Source of the DNA: Nitrospirota bacterium
GTDB taxonomy: Bacteria > Nitrospirota > JACRHL01
DNA: 50,151 nt
Assembly: GCA_016212085.1 (NCBI GenBank)
Contig: JACRHL010000022.1
Coordinates: 1 to 50,151 of the forward strand
Direction: 5' to 3'
Program-made: the position numbers and the translations under genes
Notes under the pieces: generated by a model
Seen by the model: the letters and a program-made list of their open reading frames with translations, nothing else
Database searches by the model: none
Told to the model about the DNA's origin: nothing
Shown here: positions 24,563 through 32,604 of the stretch, one piece after another
How the letters are laid out: each line of letters opens with the position of its first letter
Numbering within the stretch: the first letter of the stretch is position 1

Positions 24563-24688
24563 GCGTGCGACGGCAAGTAGGAATGGCCGGGCAGAAATTG
24601 CGGGCCGCTCACTCATGGTTCTCCACCGGGATGGGGAAGGTGCCAATCTCCAGAGCGCTTCACAACTGTAATTTTGCTTGAGCGCCGT

Positions 24689-25411
24689 CTAACCCAGCTC
24701 GATCTTCCAGAATCTCAATACGTTGCGTACCTCGTCCCTGGGATAATGAAGGAAGGTCGCATTCCCAAGGTCGGCCTCGATCCTTTGTTTTCGCCTGGCG
24801 ATTTTCCGTTCGATGCGTGCTGTGTATGGCGAGGTGCCCGGCGGCACTATATTGGGCTTACCCGGGCTCGGCCAACTCTTGGGATAGCCGTCGGGAATCC
24901 AGCCCGACCTGACCTTGGCGGCCTGTTCAGCGACCGAGGTATCCTCACAAGCCCATTTATAGAGATGGAAGGCGCAGACCCTGAGCATGGCCTTGATTTC
25001 GGGGAGCGTGTCGGTGAAGCCTTTCAGCGGCGTGGGCAACCACACCATGTTGGCGACGCACGAGAAGTATCGCGGATTCTGCACGACAATGCCCGGCTGC
25101 GTGAACGACGGGTCGTCGTATCCCCAGATATGGCAGACGGTCCAATGCTTGGGCTTGGGCGACGCCACGTCGAGAGCAGCCACCAGCGCCTTCAGCGCGG
25201 CGACGTTGCTTTCGCGCCTCCCTGTGGGGACGTGGGTCCATCCCGCATCGTAGAGCAGTCGTCCGCGAGCAGTATGCGGCGCCCACACCGGCAAGCGCCG
25301 AAATGTCTCCGGATGGACCCACCGCGCGGTTCGCTCGATCAGCTCCACGACCGCCGGGATGTCGTCCCGCAGTGCCTCATTGCCGTCTGGTATGTAGAAT
25401 CCGTCAGTCAC
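24689..25411 (-). CDS. Unknown protein inserted in an effector gene (HNH-like?)
   Basis: 240 aa from a GTG at 25411. It is not recognised with certainty. It is soluble, with no signal peptide. The segment HWTVCHIWGYDD, followed about 20 residues later by NPRYFSCVANMVWLP, has the His...Asn spacing of an HNH-type nuclease core, and basic residues cluster near the C-terminus (RIERKIARRKQRIE). The gene occupies the gap between two parts of a broken effector gene whose intact relative (9464-10309) is continuous, so it arrived as an insertion. It could be a homing-type nuclease, a replacement toxin domain or an unrelated passenger. Base composition is lower in GC than the housekeeping genes. Confidence 0.5.
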   Translation of the reverse strand: MTDGFYIPDGNEALRDDIPAVVELIERTARWVHPETFRRLPVWAPHTARGRLLYDAGWTHVPTGRRESNVAALKALVAALDVASPKPKHWTVCHIWGYDDPSFTQPGIVVQNPRYFSCVANMVWLPTPLKGFTDTLPEIKAMLRVCAFHLYKWACEDTSVAEQAAKVRSGWIPDGYPKSWPSPGKPNIVPPGTSPYTARIERKIARRKQRIEADLGNATFLHYPRDEVRNVLRFWKIELG

Positions 25412-25656
25412 TCTCCGCCACCATCCTCATGTCGTGTTTCCGGCCATGTTAGCGGATTCCAGGATGGAATGCCCGGGGTGACGTAGTTGTACGTTCCCGC
25501 ATAGCGGGGGTCGGTGATGAGCCGCCCTGTATCGCCGTCATAGACCGCCTCGCGGCCGTCCGGGAAGATGAACGCAAGCGCCTGGAATCCGGGGAAACCG
25601 GAAAGCCGTGCTGTTCCGGTTCCGGGTTGAAAAAGTCCATGGAAGGGCTTTTTCAA
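25408..25656 (-). pseudogene. Effector fragment, 5'- and 3'-truncated
   Basis: Residues equivalent to FIFPDGREAVYDGDTGRL through NPLTWPET (25436-25573) are nearly identical to the C-terminal module of 9464-10309. Upstream, homology stops at 25573 and the frame runs into an unrelated sequence. Downstream it stops after PET, where the inserted gene begins. The remnant at 24500-24562 supplies the missing end. Confidence 0.85.
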
Positions 25657-25704
25657 CAGCCTGCTGGCGTTGGCCGGTCCCCTCCGGCGGGCCGGGGCGG
25701 CGGC

Positions 25705-26097
25705 TCAGCCCCGCGCGCCGGCCGACCGGAACAGGGCCTTGATGCGGCGGGCGTCGTCCGGCGAAAGGCCGGTGAAGCGGATGCCCATGCCGCCGTCCTC
25801 CAGATAGATCACCTGGCCGTGGGTGGTGATGCCCGGGTGGCGGCGGTCGGGGACGAGGGTGACCGTCACCGGCGTGTTGGTGGGGAACGGCGCCTCCCGG
25901 CAGGCAAGGAACAGGCCGCCCATGCCCAGGGTGGCGGTGGTGCCCGCCACCTCGCGCCGCCCGGCGCGGGCGGTCACCGGCACCGGCACCCGGTAGCGCG
26001 GGAAGTGGCGCTCCGGGCGGCGCGCCACGGCCACGGGGGGCGCGCCGCGCCCCAGCTCGCCGATGGGGGTGAACAGCAGCTTCTTGATGGCATCCAT
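25705..26097 (-). CDS. PilZ-domain protein
   Basis: 130-aa small cytoplasmic protein built mainly of a PilZ domain, the usual cyclic-di-GMP receptor fold. The N-terminal arginine motif (RRPERHFPRYRV, about residues 28-39) corresponds to RxxxR. The second motif, normally D/NxSxxG, reads ATLGMGG here, so it is imperfect. The following strands (VTVTLVPDRRHPGITTHGQVIYL, in part, and GGMGIRFTGLSPDD) fit the barrel. The start at 26097 follows GAAGGGACACGC. It may be a receptor for signals set by the GGDEF-EAL protein at 19085, but the two are not linked in an operon. Confidence 0.8.
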   Translation of the reverse strand: MDAIKKLLFTPIGELGRGAPPVAVARRPERHFPRYRVPVPVTARAGRREVAGTTATLGMGGLFLACREAPFPTNTPVTVTLVPDRRHPGITTHGQVIYLEDGGMGIRFTGLSPDDARRIKALFRSAGARG

Positions 26098-26341
26098 GCG
26101 TGTCCCTTCGTCAACAACGGAAAAGGGCCGTGGCACCCGGCGCCCACGGCAGGGGAGTCCCTTGCATCGTTGCAGCATCGGTGCCAGACGGCCAGGGGCC
26201 GCCACGCGCCGCAGCCGGAAGGGTGGGACGGAAGGATGGGGCCGCGCGGCCGTTCCGAAATGAACGGCCGCGCCGAAAACGGCCCTGGCAGGCTGTTGAA
26301 AAGCACCGTTTTTCGGCAAGCCCGCGTCCGGCACAGGGATG

Positions 26342-26504
26342 GGCACTTCCATTAACCGTCGCGAGCGGTCCCTAGTGCAAGGCGCCCCGAGCGGAGCGGC
26401 ACCGTCACGCCGCGCAGAACCCGAGACATATCACGGTGATAGGCGAGGGTTCGAGCACCGCTTGGCGCAGCAATCGGGGCGCGCAGCAGGTTATTGGAGG
26501 TGCC
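26342..26504 (-). repeat. Family-1 element, copy I (long form, 163 bp)
   Basis: Starts GGCACTTCCATTAACC and ends GGTTATTGGAGGTGCC. It sits between the PilZ and TetR genes. The gap 26098-26341 otherwise holds no supported gene. Confidence 0.9.
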
Positions 26505-26520
26505 CTTTTTCGACGTCCTG

Positions 26521-27159
26521 CTAGGCTCTCGCCTCGGACACCGCCAGGCGCCGGCCGTCGAAGCGGGCGCGGATGATGTTGGCGGCCGCGGGCAGGAAGT
26601 TGTGGATCCAGCCCGAGTCGTTGTACACCTTGGCGTGCATCATCAGGCCCGTGTGCAGCGCCACCAGGCGGCTGGCGCTGTCGGCCACGTCCTGCGCCGG
26701 GATGGCGGCCATGGCCACCGCCTCGGTCAGGGCGTTCTTGAAGTAGCGGGCCTCCGCGTCGTACACCGCGCGCACCCGCTCGCGGATGGCGTGGTCGTTC
26801 GAGCCCACCTCGGCGCCCACGTTGCCGAACGGGCAGCCCTGCTCTGCCTTCCAATCGCTGGTGCTGCGGCGGTGGTGGTAGGTGTGGGTCAACTCCGCGA
26901 AGCGGTTGATGCGCTCCAGCGGGTGGAGGGACGGGTCGAAGGCGGGCATGTAGAACCCGGACTCGGCCAGTTCCCATATGGCGTCGATGGTGGCCAGGGT
27001 GAGGGCCTCCTTCGACGGAAAGAAATGGTAGAAACTCCCCTTGTTGACGCCGGCGGCCTTGCAGATACGGTCCACACTCACGGCACCGTAGCCGTCCGCC
27101 CACATCAAGTGCATCGCAGCGTCTATGAGACGCTCCTTCGTGCCGTGCATCCGTGCCAT
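26521..27159 (-). CDS. TetR-family transcriptional regulator
   Basis: 212 aa. The N-terminal helix-turn-helix covers about residues 8-55: RLIDAAMHLMWADGYGAVSV, then ICKAAGVNKGSFYHFFPSKE, the canonical TetR pattern. The C-terminal ligand-binding domain starts near residue 75 and contains CPFGNVGAEVG, typical of regulators near oxidoreductase or efflux genes. The ATG at 27159 follows GGAGGGGAGCCG. Upstream lie two strong palindromes (27203-27218 and 27271-27310), so it very likely represses itself. No divergent target gene is found in the following 500 bp, so its regulon lies elsewhere. The inducer is unknown. Confidence 0.88.
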   Translation of the reverse strand: MARMHGTKERLIDAAMHLMWADGYGAVSVDRICKAAGVNKGSFYHFFPSKEALTLATIDAIWELAESGFYMPAFDPSLHPLERINRFAELTHTYHHRRSTSDWKAEQGCPFGNVGAEVGSNDHAIRERVRAVYDAEARYFKNALTEAVAMAAIPAQDVADSASRLVALHTGLMMHAKVYNDSGWIHNFLPAAANIIRARFDGRRLAVSEARA

Positions 27160-27202
27160 CGGCTCCCCTCCCACATCACATGCACAAAAACCCACTCTTT
27201 TT

Positions 27203-27310
27203 TTGACCAATCGGTCAAGTCAAGACCACAACAAGAACACAGATTCCGGTCCATGTTCTTCCCGGGCCACACCGGTCAAGCAAGCGGCTTGCTTGACCGG
27301 TTGGTCAAGC
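27203..27310. promoter_or_regulatory. TetR operators upstream of the regulator gene
   Basis: Operator 1 is TTGACCAATCGGTCAA (27203-27218). Operator 2 is GCTTGACCGGTTGGTCAAGC (27291-27310), and an outer inverted repeat pairs ACCGGTCAAGC (27271-27281) with GCTTGACCGGT (27291-27301). All share the half-site TTGACC/GGTCAA. Their place 44-151 bp before the TetR start codon fits autorepression. Confidence 0.75.
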
Positions 27311-27687
27311 AAAATCGCACCGAGAAGTCAACCCAAGCCTAGCACCTTTGTGTATTTTTTGAATCCCCCGCTTTGGGGTTGTTGCGGCCTGAGGCGCGGA
27401 GCGCACGGCGGCGGAAGCACCCCGCTCCGGCCGGATGGTGGACCCTTGGGAGCCGTGGGGATGAAAGTGGTTATCATTATCCGGCAATGATTTATGTCGG
27501 TTTCCGCAGGGGGTGGTGATGCGTGCGGAAGGGCGCGGCGGGCGTGCCCTTGTCACCGTTCTGGTGGTGGCGGGTCGGCGCGCGCGGGGGCGGGGAAATC
27601 GAAAAAAAATCCGGCCGGAAGGGGGGCGCATGGCCGGTGCGCATGGGGATGCGGCCGTCCCCCCCTAGGGCACGGGCACGGGCGGCC
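27311..27687. other. Intergenic, nothing recognised
   Basis: 377 bp between the TetR operators and the convergent DUF2584-like gene. It contains ATTATCCGGCAATG-type AT-richer patches near 27470 but no open frame with coding character, no repeat of either family and no RNA gene that I can identify. Confidence 0.5.
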
Positions 27688-27981
27688 CTATACCCATTCG
27701 GCGCGCCACACCCCGTTGAAGGCGGCTGCCTCCTCCGGCGTGAAGCGCTTGACCACCCGGAACTTGCCCGAGGTGCGCTCGGTGCTCACGGTGAACTCGT
27801 CGATGACCGCCTTGCCGAGGGTCTTCCAGTCGGGCCCGATGAGCTCCACGGGCACGCCGATGGGGTAGAAGCGGGTGCCGTCCTTGCTGAAGGCGTAGAC
27901 CGTGTCCGGCCGGGGGTCGGCGGGCAGGCCCTGCGCGGGGGTGAGCTTGAGGACGGTGTTCATCTCGACCGGCAATCCCAT
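27688..27981 (-). CDS. Small DUF2584-like protein
   Basis: 97 aa from the ATG at 27981, which has AAAGGAG seven bases upstream. The start MGLPVEMNT, the middle RFYPIGVPVEL and GKAVIDEF resemble DUF2584 (PF10763), small soluble proteins of unknown function best known from Firmicutes; the assignment is from memory of the pattern. It is monocistronic, with family-2 repeats starting 60 bp upstream of its start codon. Confidence 0.6.
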   Translation of the reverse strand: MGLPVEMNTVLKLTPAQGLPADPRPDTVYAFSKDGTRFYPIGVPVELIGPDWKTLGKAVIDEFTVSTERTSGKFRVVKRFTPEEAAAFNGVWRAEWV

Positions 27982-28041
27982 GTCTGCTCCTTTCAGTCGC
28001 TGGGGGTGGCGTCGGAGCCCCAGTGTAGCCCAATCGAAGGG

Positions 28042-28445
28042 CACCGGCGCCCGCTTTTACCGCATCTGCGGCGTTGGGCTTGGTCGCGTATCCTCGACAT
28101 GGCGCTGCCATGCCTGCGGTCCGCTCCCGTCGCCCGCCTTGCATCTGCGGCAAAATCGGACGCCTACGTGGGTGGGCACCGGCGCCCGCTTTCACGCCAT
28201 CTCCTGCGTTGCGCTCGGCTCAAGCTCCTCGACGTAGCGCTGCTACGCCTGCGGGCTTTCGCCTTCGCGCGCCTTGGGGCTGGCGCAAAATCGGACGCCT
28301 ACGTGGGTGGGTGCCGGCGCCCGCTTTTACCGCGAATCCGGCGTTGTCGGCGCGCGGCCGTCCTCGACGTAGCTACGGCTACGCCTGTGGGGTCCGCTTG
28401 CCTCCTCCTTGGCTCGCGAAAAAATCGGGGGCCTACGTGTGGCGA
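28042..28445. repeat. Family-2 tandem repeat, three units (variant)
   Basis: Units start at 28042, 28177 and 28311 (CACCGGCGCCCGCTTTTAC-like) and end with CCTACGTGGGTGGG-like sequence, with a period of about 135 bp. Each has the central dyad (GACGTAGCGCTGCTACGCC in unit 2). They differ from the 7086 and 37763 sets in the left quarter, so they form a subfamily. Confidence 0.85.
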
Positions 28446-28533
28446 CTGTCTCGTTTAACTAAATTCGCTGTTTGTGTTAAGTTAATACCGATAATTTAGA
28501 TTTTTGGCATGTCGCAGGAAGGTGCCGAGCATT

Positions 28534-28935
28534 ATGGTGGACACGTATAAGCAGTTGGACTCGATTTGGACCAGAAGGCGTCAGGACGATAACTACAATG
28601 CGTTTAATGATACTAACAATCTGTTGTTACAAAAAGAACGACGGCATCGAACAGATGGGAGTAATCTGGTTGAGATAACGATATCTAGGCCGACAAGTGT
28701 CGAAAGTGCGTTTGTTATTGGGCGAAGATACATAAAGGTAGACTGGACGTATACGGAAGATCATTTCTCATGTAAACCCGGCGAAGGGGTTAAGCACCAT
28801 AAAAAGCGCGAGCTTGAGTACAAATGTCCGGAATACCTGGGCACCCACAAAGGGGGACTAGGTACGTATGACCCACGGTGCGTGTCATCAATCACCGAGG
28901 TGAACACATACAGTTTTCTGCGTCCGGATTGCTAA
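28534..28935 (+). CDS. Hypothetical protein of foreign base composition
   Basis: 133 aa that I do not recognise, rich in Lys, Arg, Thr and Tyr and without signal peptide or membrane helix (MVDTYKQLDSIWTRRRQDD at the start). GC content is far below that of the flanking genes, and the region just upstream (28445-28530) is AT-rich with possible promoter elements, so recent acquisition is likely. AGGAAGG lies 11 bases before the ATG at 28534. It ends just before the convergent histidine kinase gene. Confidence 0.55.
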   Translation: MVDTYKQLDSIWTRRRQDDNYNAFNDTNNLLLQKERRHRTDGSNLVEITISRPTSVESAFVIGRRYIKVDWTYTEDHFSCKPGEGVKHHKKRELEYKCPEYLGTHKGGLGTYDPRCVSSITEVNTYSFLRPDC

Positions 28936-28980
28936 CCGGTAGATTGGGCAGAGCGACGCGAAGTCCGACACCCGGCCGAA

Positions 28981-30441
28981 TCAGTCGTTGGCTGTCCGCA
29001 GCGCCACCGTGAACGCCGCGCCGCCCCCTTCCCGGTTCTCCGCCTTCACGGTGCCGTGGTGCAGGGCCACGATGCGGCGCACGATGGCCAGGCCCAGGCC
29101 GGCGCCGCCGCCGCCCTCCGCCGTGCCGCGCTGGAAGCGGCCGAAGATGCGTTCCAGGTCGTTTGGGGGGATGCCTGCTCCCGTGTCGGCCACCTGAATC
29201 CGCACCGTGTCGGCGTCCGCCGCCAGGGACAGGGTGACCGTGCCGCCGTCCGGGGTGTGGCGCAGGGCGTTGCCGATGAGGTTCTCCAGCACCCGCTGGA
29301 TCAGGCCGATGTCGCCCACGGCGAACGGCACGCCGTCGCCGAAGCGGGTGTCGATGCGGATGCCGCGCGCCTCCGCCGCCAGCCGGAACTGGGCGGCCAC
29401 GTCCTGCAACAGCTCGCCCATGGCGAACGGTTCCGGGGCGGCCAGGGCCTCGGTGGCGTCCAGCCGGGCCAGCTCGAACAGGTCGCCCACCAGCCGCCGC
29501 AGGCGCTCGCCGTGGCCCAGGGCGGTTTTGAGGTATTCCTGGCGCTGCGCCGGGGAGAGTTCGGCGTCCTTGACCAGCACCGTTTCCAGGTAGCCCACCA
29601 GGGTGGTGAGGGGGGTGCGCAGGTCGTGGGAGACGTTGGCCACCAACTCGCGGCGGCGCTGGTCCGTGGCGGCCAGTTCCGCCATCTGGCCGGTGATGCG
29701 CGCCGCCATGCGGTTGAAGGTGGCGCCCAGGCGGTCGATCTCGTCCGGCCGGCCGGACGCCGGCGCATACCCCTCCGGGGCGGCGCCGGGGGCGTCCATG
29801 AACGCCTGCATGGCCCGGTTCAGGCGCGCCAGGCGGCGGGTGAGCCAGCCGATCAGGAGCAGCCCCGCCCCCAGCGCCGCCGCCAGGGCCACCCCCACCG
29901 CCAGCAGGGCGCGGCGCACCAGGTGGCTGTCCCGCGCCATGTCCAGCGCCCCCTGGGCGGCCTCGCCCGCCAGGATCACGTACAGATAGCCCTGGGTGGC
30001 GCCGTCCTCGGTGATCTCCGCCGCCGAGAAGATCTTGGGGTGGCCCGGATGGCGCGGGTCGTCCCCCCGCACCGGGGGGGCGGCCCCGGAAAGCAGGCGG
30101 CGCACGGGGGCCAGGTTCACGTGGGCAAGCCTCACCCGCTCCGGCGGGGCGGAAAAGGCCAGGATGGCGCCGTCGGCGCCGAGCAGGTAGACCTCGATGG
30201 CCGGGTTCACCTGCATCAGCTCGTGGAACAGCCCCCCCAGCGCCCCGCCGCTGGCGGCCCCCCCGGCCATGAGCGGGGCGTGCATGCGCACCAGGTGCGG
30301 CGCCAGGTCCAGGTTGAGCCGTTGCACCGCTTCCTGGCGCGAGCGTTCCCCGGCGCGGGTCACCTCCCACACGGCGCCCCAGCCGATCAGGCAGACCAGG
30401 GTGAACAGGGCCAGACTCAGGCGGCCGAACAGGGTCCCCAT
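28981..30441 (-). CDS. Sensor histidine kinase
   Basis: 486 aa inner-membrane kinase. It has a membrane helix (LFTLVCLIGWGAVWEVT, about 10-27), a periplasmic sensor (about 30-165), a second helix (ALLAVGVALAAALGAGLLLIG, about 170-190, in part), HAMP (about 190-245), HisKA with phosphoacceptor His in NVSHDLRTPLTTL (about residue 272) and HATPase_c with ENLIGNALRHT (N box), DTGAGIPP (G1) and GAGLGLAI (G2). The start codon overlaps the regulator stop (ATGA), so the pair is translationally coupled. The sensed signal is unknown. Confidence 0.93.
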   Translation of the reverse strand: MGTLFGRLSLALFTLVCLIGWGAVWEVTRAGERSRQEAVQRLNLDLAPHLVRMHAPLMAGGAASGGALGGLFHELMQVNPAIEVYLLGADGAILAFSAPPERVRLAHVNLAPVRRLLSGAAPPVRGDDPRHPGHPKIFSAAEITEDGATQGYLYVILAGEAAQGALDMARDSHLVRRALLAVGVALAAALGAGLLLIGWLTRRLARLNRAMQAFMDAPGAAPEGYAPASGRPDEIDRLGATFNRMAARITGQMAELAATDQRRRELVANVSHDLRTPLTTLVGYLETVLVKDAELSPAQRQEYLKTALGHGERLRRLVGDLFELARLDATEALAAPEPFAMGELLQDVAAQFRLAAEARGIRIDTRFGDGVPFAVGDIGLIQRVLENLIGNALRHTPDGGTVTLSLAADADTVRIQVADTGAGIPPNDLERIFGRFQRGTAEGGGGAGLGLAIVRRIVALHHGTVKAENREGGGAAFTVALRTAND

Positions 30442-31160
30442 CAGGAATCCGCGAACCGGTAGCCCACCCCCCACACGGTGAGCACGCGGGTGGGGTGGGC
30501 CGGGTCCGCCTCGATCTTGGCGCGCAGCCGGTTGATGTGGGAGTTGACCGTGTGCTCGTACCCCTCGTGGCCGTAGCCCCACACCCGGTCCAGGAGCTGG
30601 GCGCGGGTGAACACCAGGCCCGGATGGCGCATGAAGTGGTGCAGCAGGTCGAACTCGCGCGCGGTCAGGATCACCTCGGCGCCGTCCAGGGTCACCCGGC
30701 GGCGCGCCGGGTCCAGTTCCAGGCCGTGGCCCTTCAGCAGGGCGTCCGCCTGGGGCGGGGCGGCGCCCGCCCGGCGCAGCACCGCCTTCACCCGCGCCAC
30801 CAGCTCGCGCACGGAGAACGGCTTGACCACGTAATCGTCGGCGCCCATCTCCAGGCCCACCACCCGGTCCACCTCCGCGTCCTTGGCGGTGACCATGACG
30901 ATGGGCAGGCCGGGCGAGCGCTCCCGCAGGCGGCGGCAGATGGTGAGGCCGTCCACCCCCGGCAGCATCAGGTCCAGCACCACCAGGTCGAACGGTTGTG
31001 ACAGGGCCAGGGCCAGCCCCTGGGAGCCGTCCGCCGCCGTGCGCACGCGGGCGCCCATGTCGCCCAGGTGCAGGGCGACGAGCCGGGCGATCTCCGGGTT
31101 GTCCTCGATCACCAGGATGGATGGGGCGGGCGTGGCGGGCGTGGAGGGCGTGGAAGTCAT
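30441..31160 (-). CDS. OmpR-family response regulator
   Basis: 239 aa. The receiver (about 14-125) has acidic ED at 19-20, phosphoacceptor Asp 63 in VVLDLMLPG, Thr in MVTAKD and Lys in YVVKPFS. The winged-helix DNA-binding domain (about 140-235) has LTAREFDLLHHFMRHPG, VWGYGHEGYEHTVNSHI and RVLTVWGVGYRF. It is the first gene of the pair with the kinase. The ATG at 31160 is preferred to a TTG at 31202 because the latter adds only a low-complexity stretch. A family-1 element lies 44 bp upstream, close to where the promoter must be. Confidence 0.93.
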   Translation of the reverse strand: MTSTPSTPATPAPSILVIEDNPEIARLVALHLGDMGARVRTAADGSQGLALALSQPFDLVVLDLMLPGVDGLTICRRLRERSPGLPIVMVTAKDAEVDRVVGLEMGADDYVVKPFSVRELVARVKAVLRRAGAAPPQADALLKGHGLELDPARRRVTLDGAEVILTAREFDLLHHFMRHPGLVFTRAQLLDRVWGYGHEGYEHTVNSHINRLRAKIEADPAHPTRVLTVWGVGYRFADS

Positions 31161-31204
31161 GGCGGCAATGGTCGCTTCGTGCGCGGGGCGGGTGTGGGTC
31201 AATG

Positions 31205-31366
31205 GGTACCTCTAATAGCCTGCTGCGCGCCGCGATTGCTGCGTTGGGCGGTGCTCGACCCTCGCCTATCACCGTGATATGTCTCGGGTTCTGCGCGGCG
31301 TAACGGTACCGCTCCGCTCGGGGCGCCCTGCACTCGCACCGCTCGCGACGGTTATTAGAGGTATCC
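31205..31366 (+). repeat. Family-1 element, copy J (long form, 162 bp)
   Basis: GGTACCTCTAATAGCC to GGTTATTAGAGGTATCC, with one change at each end. It separates the two-component operon from the spondin gene. Confidence 0.9.
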
Positions 31367-31380
31367 CAATGGTAGCAGAA

Positions 31381-31418
31381 CCCCGCCGGCGGCCACGGGC
31401 GCCGGGCCGCCGGCGGGG
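31381..31418 (-). terminator. Probable terminator of the spondin-like gene
   Basis: A 12-bp stem, CCCCGCCGGCGG / CCGCCGGCGGGG (31381-31392 with 31407-31418), lies 9 bp past the stop codon. The T-tract is weak (TTCTG), so efficiency is uncertain. Confidence 0.55.
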
Positions 31419-31427
31419 TTTGCGGCC

Positions 31428-32087
31428 TTATGGGTGGAGGCGCTCCACGCGCACCGTGGCCACCGGGTTCCTCCAGTCCTTCTCGGCCGCGTCCAGGTCG
31501 CCGATGCCGTGGATGCCCCGGTGGGTGTGCACGTAGCCCTCGCCGTCGGCGGCGGACACGGCCTCGCCGTGGCAGGGGGGCGGGCCGGGGATGCTGGCGC
31601 AGGATTCGTCGTTGACCTCCGTGCCCGCGTCCATGGCGGCCAGGGTGATGGTGGTCCCGCCCTGGCCCCGGGGCGGCATGATGTCGTGGGCGCCGATGAA
31701 GCCGTCGTTGGTGGGCACCAGCATGGCGGCAAGGCCGATGGCGCCGTTCTCGTCGACCATCAGCTCCACGCTGGCGCTCTGGCCGGGGCCGATCAGGCCC
31801 GGCACCTTGGCGAAGTCGGTCAGGTGGCCCTGCGCCATCAGCTTGTCGAGCAGGGGGGCGGTGTTGCCGCCCTCGGCGAGCTGCTCCACCTCGGCGCCGC
31901 CGGGCATGCCGGGGGTGAGGAACGGCATGCCGTGGCGGTCCTGGCTGAACACCAGGGCGGGGGTGAGGTACTGCCCCGCCGTGATGTTGGTGAGGGTGAC
32001 CCGGACCCGGTCGTCACCGGCCAGGGCGGGGGTGGTGGCGGCCAGCCCGAGCAGGGCGGCGAGCAGAAGGGGGGTGCGGACGTTCAT
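31428..32087 (-). CDS. Secreted spondin-domain protein
   Basis: 219 aa with a signal peptide (MNVRTPLLLAALLGLAATTPALA, cut after residue 23; quoted here in two parts: MNVRTPLLLAALLGLA and ATTPALA). The mature part is a spondin-N-like domain: VRVTLTNITAGQYLTPALVF, FAKVPGLIGPGQSASVE and ISMLVPTNDGF-type blocks (here AAMLVPTNDGFIGAHD), with the conserved Asp/His residues of a metal site, then a short tail (HTHRGIHGIGDLD). Bacterial spondin-domain proteins are exported and of unknown role; in eukaryotes the domain binds membranes and matrix. It is monocistronic. Confidence 0.85.
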   Translation of the reverse strand: MNVRTPLLLAALLGLAATTPALAGDDRVRVTLTNITAGQYLTPALVFSQDRHGMPFLTPGMPGGAEVEQLAEGGNTAPLLDKLMAQGHLTDFAKVPGLIGPGQSASVELMVDENGAIGLAAMLVPTNDGFIGAHDIMPPRGQGGTTITLAAMDAGTEVNDESCASIPGPPPCHGEAVSAADGEGYVHTHRGIHGIGDLDAAEKDWRNPVATVRVERLHP

Positions 32088-32232
32088 GGCGATTCTCCTT
32101 GAAGCGCGGGTGACCGGCCGCGCCGCGCCGTGCGGCCGCGTGCCGTGGATTCAAGGATGGCGCCCGGTTTTCACGGGGGGATCGCGGGGATGTCACAAAT
32201 CGATCACGGGCCGGAAAAAAGGGGAGATGGTG

Positions 32233-32380
32233 GGCGGCGGGCGGGCATTGCCGTAGATGCAAGGCGGGCGAAGGGAGCGGCCCGCAGGCGTGGCAGCGCC
32301 ACGCCGAGGACACGCGAACAAGCCCAACGCAGCAGGTGCGGCAATGAGCCCCATCTATTGGGCACCTCTATTAACCTACT
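32233..32380 (-). repeat. Remnants of family-2 (reverse) and family-1
   Basis: 32250-32345 reads as a divergent family-2 unit in reverse (central GGCGTGGCAGCGCCACGCC). 32361-32380 is GGCACCTCTATTAACCTACT, a lone family-1 end that now forms part of the 3' end of the GDCCVxC gene. Confidence 0.55.
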
Positions 32381-32600
32381 GGGTGCAGCAGTTGCCGTTG
32401 GTGAGGTTCTGCACCGGCGGGCAGGGGCGGGTGCCGTGGGCGCAGAACACGCAGCACTGCCCCTCGGGCGCCGTGAGCACGTGGCCGCAGGCGGGGCAGG
32501 CGAGGCGGATCACGCAGGCGTCCACCGGCATGGCCACGGTGTGGCGGGCCTTGCAGGCGGGGCAGGTGATGGCGGATTCCAGGTCCAGCTCGTTCGGCAT
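32376..32600 (-). CDS. GDCCVxC-type small zinc-ribbon protein
   Basis: 74 aa. An N-terminal ribbon (CPACKARHTV...CPACGHVL) is followed by GQCCVFCAHGTRPCPP, matching the GDCCVxC family (in some organisms a selenoprotein) except that Asp is replaced by Gln. All Cys codons here are true Cys, so selenium is not needed. The last residues (NGNCCTQ) abut a family-1 remnant. It starts four bases after the queG stop codon, so the two are co-transcribed. Function unknown; thiol redox or metal binding is plausible. Confidence 0.8.
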   Translation of the reverse strand: MPNELDLESAITCPACKARHTVAMPVDACVIRLACPACGHVLTAPEGQCCVFCAHGTRPCPPVQNLTNGNCCTQ

Positions 32601-32604
32601 GGGT

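Noticed and set aside
28042-28445. Repeats at 28 kb as tRNA or riboswitch cluster
   Set aside because: No cloverleaf with CCA-adjacent acceptor stem or known aptamer core is visible. The sequence matches the family-2 repeat.
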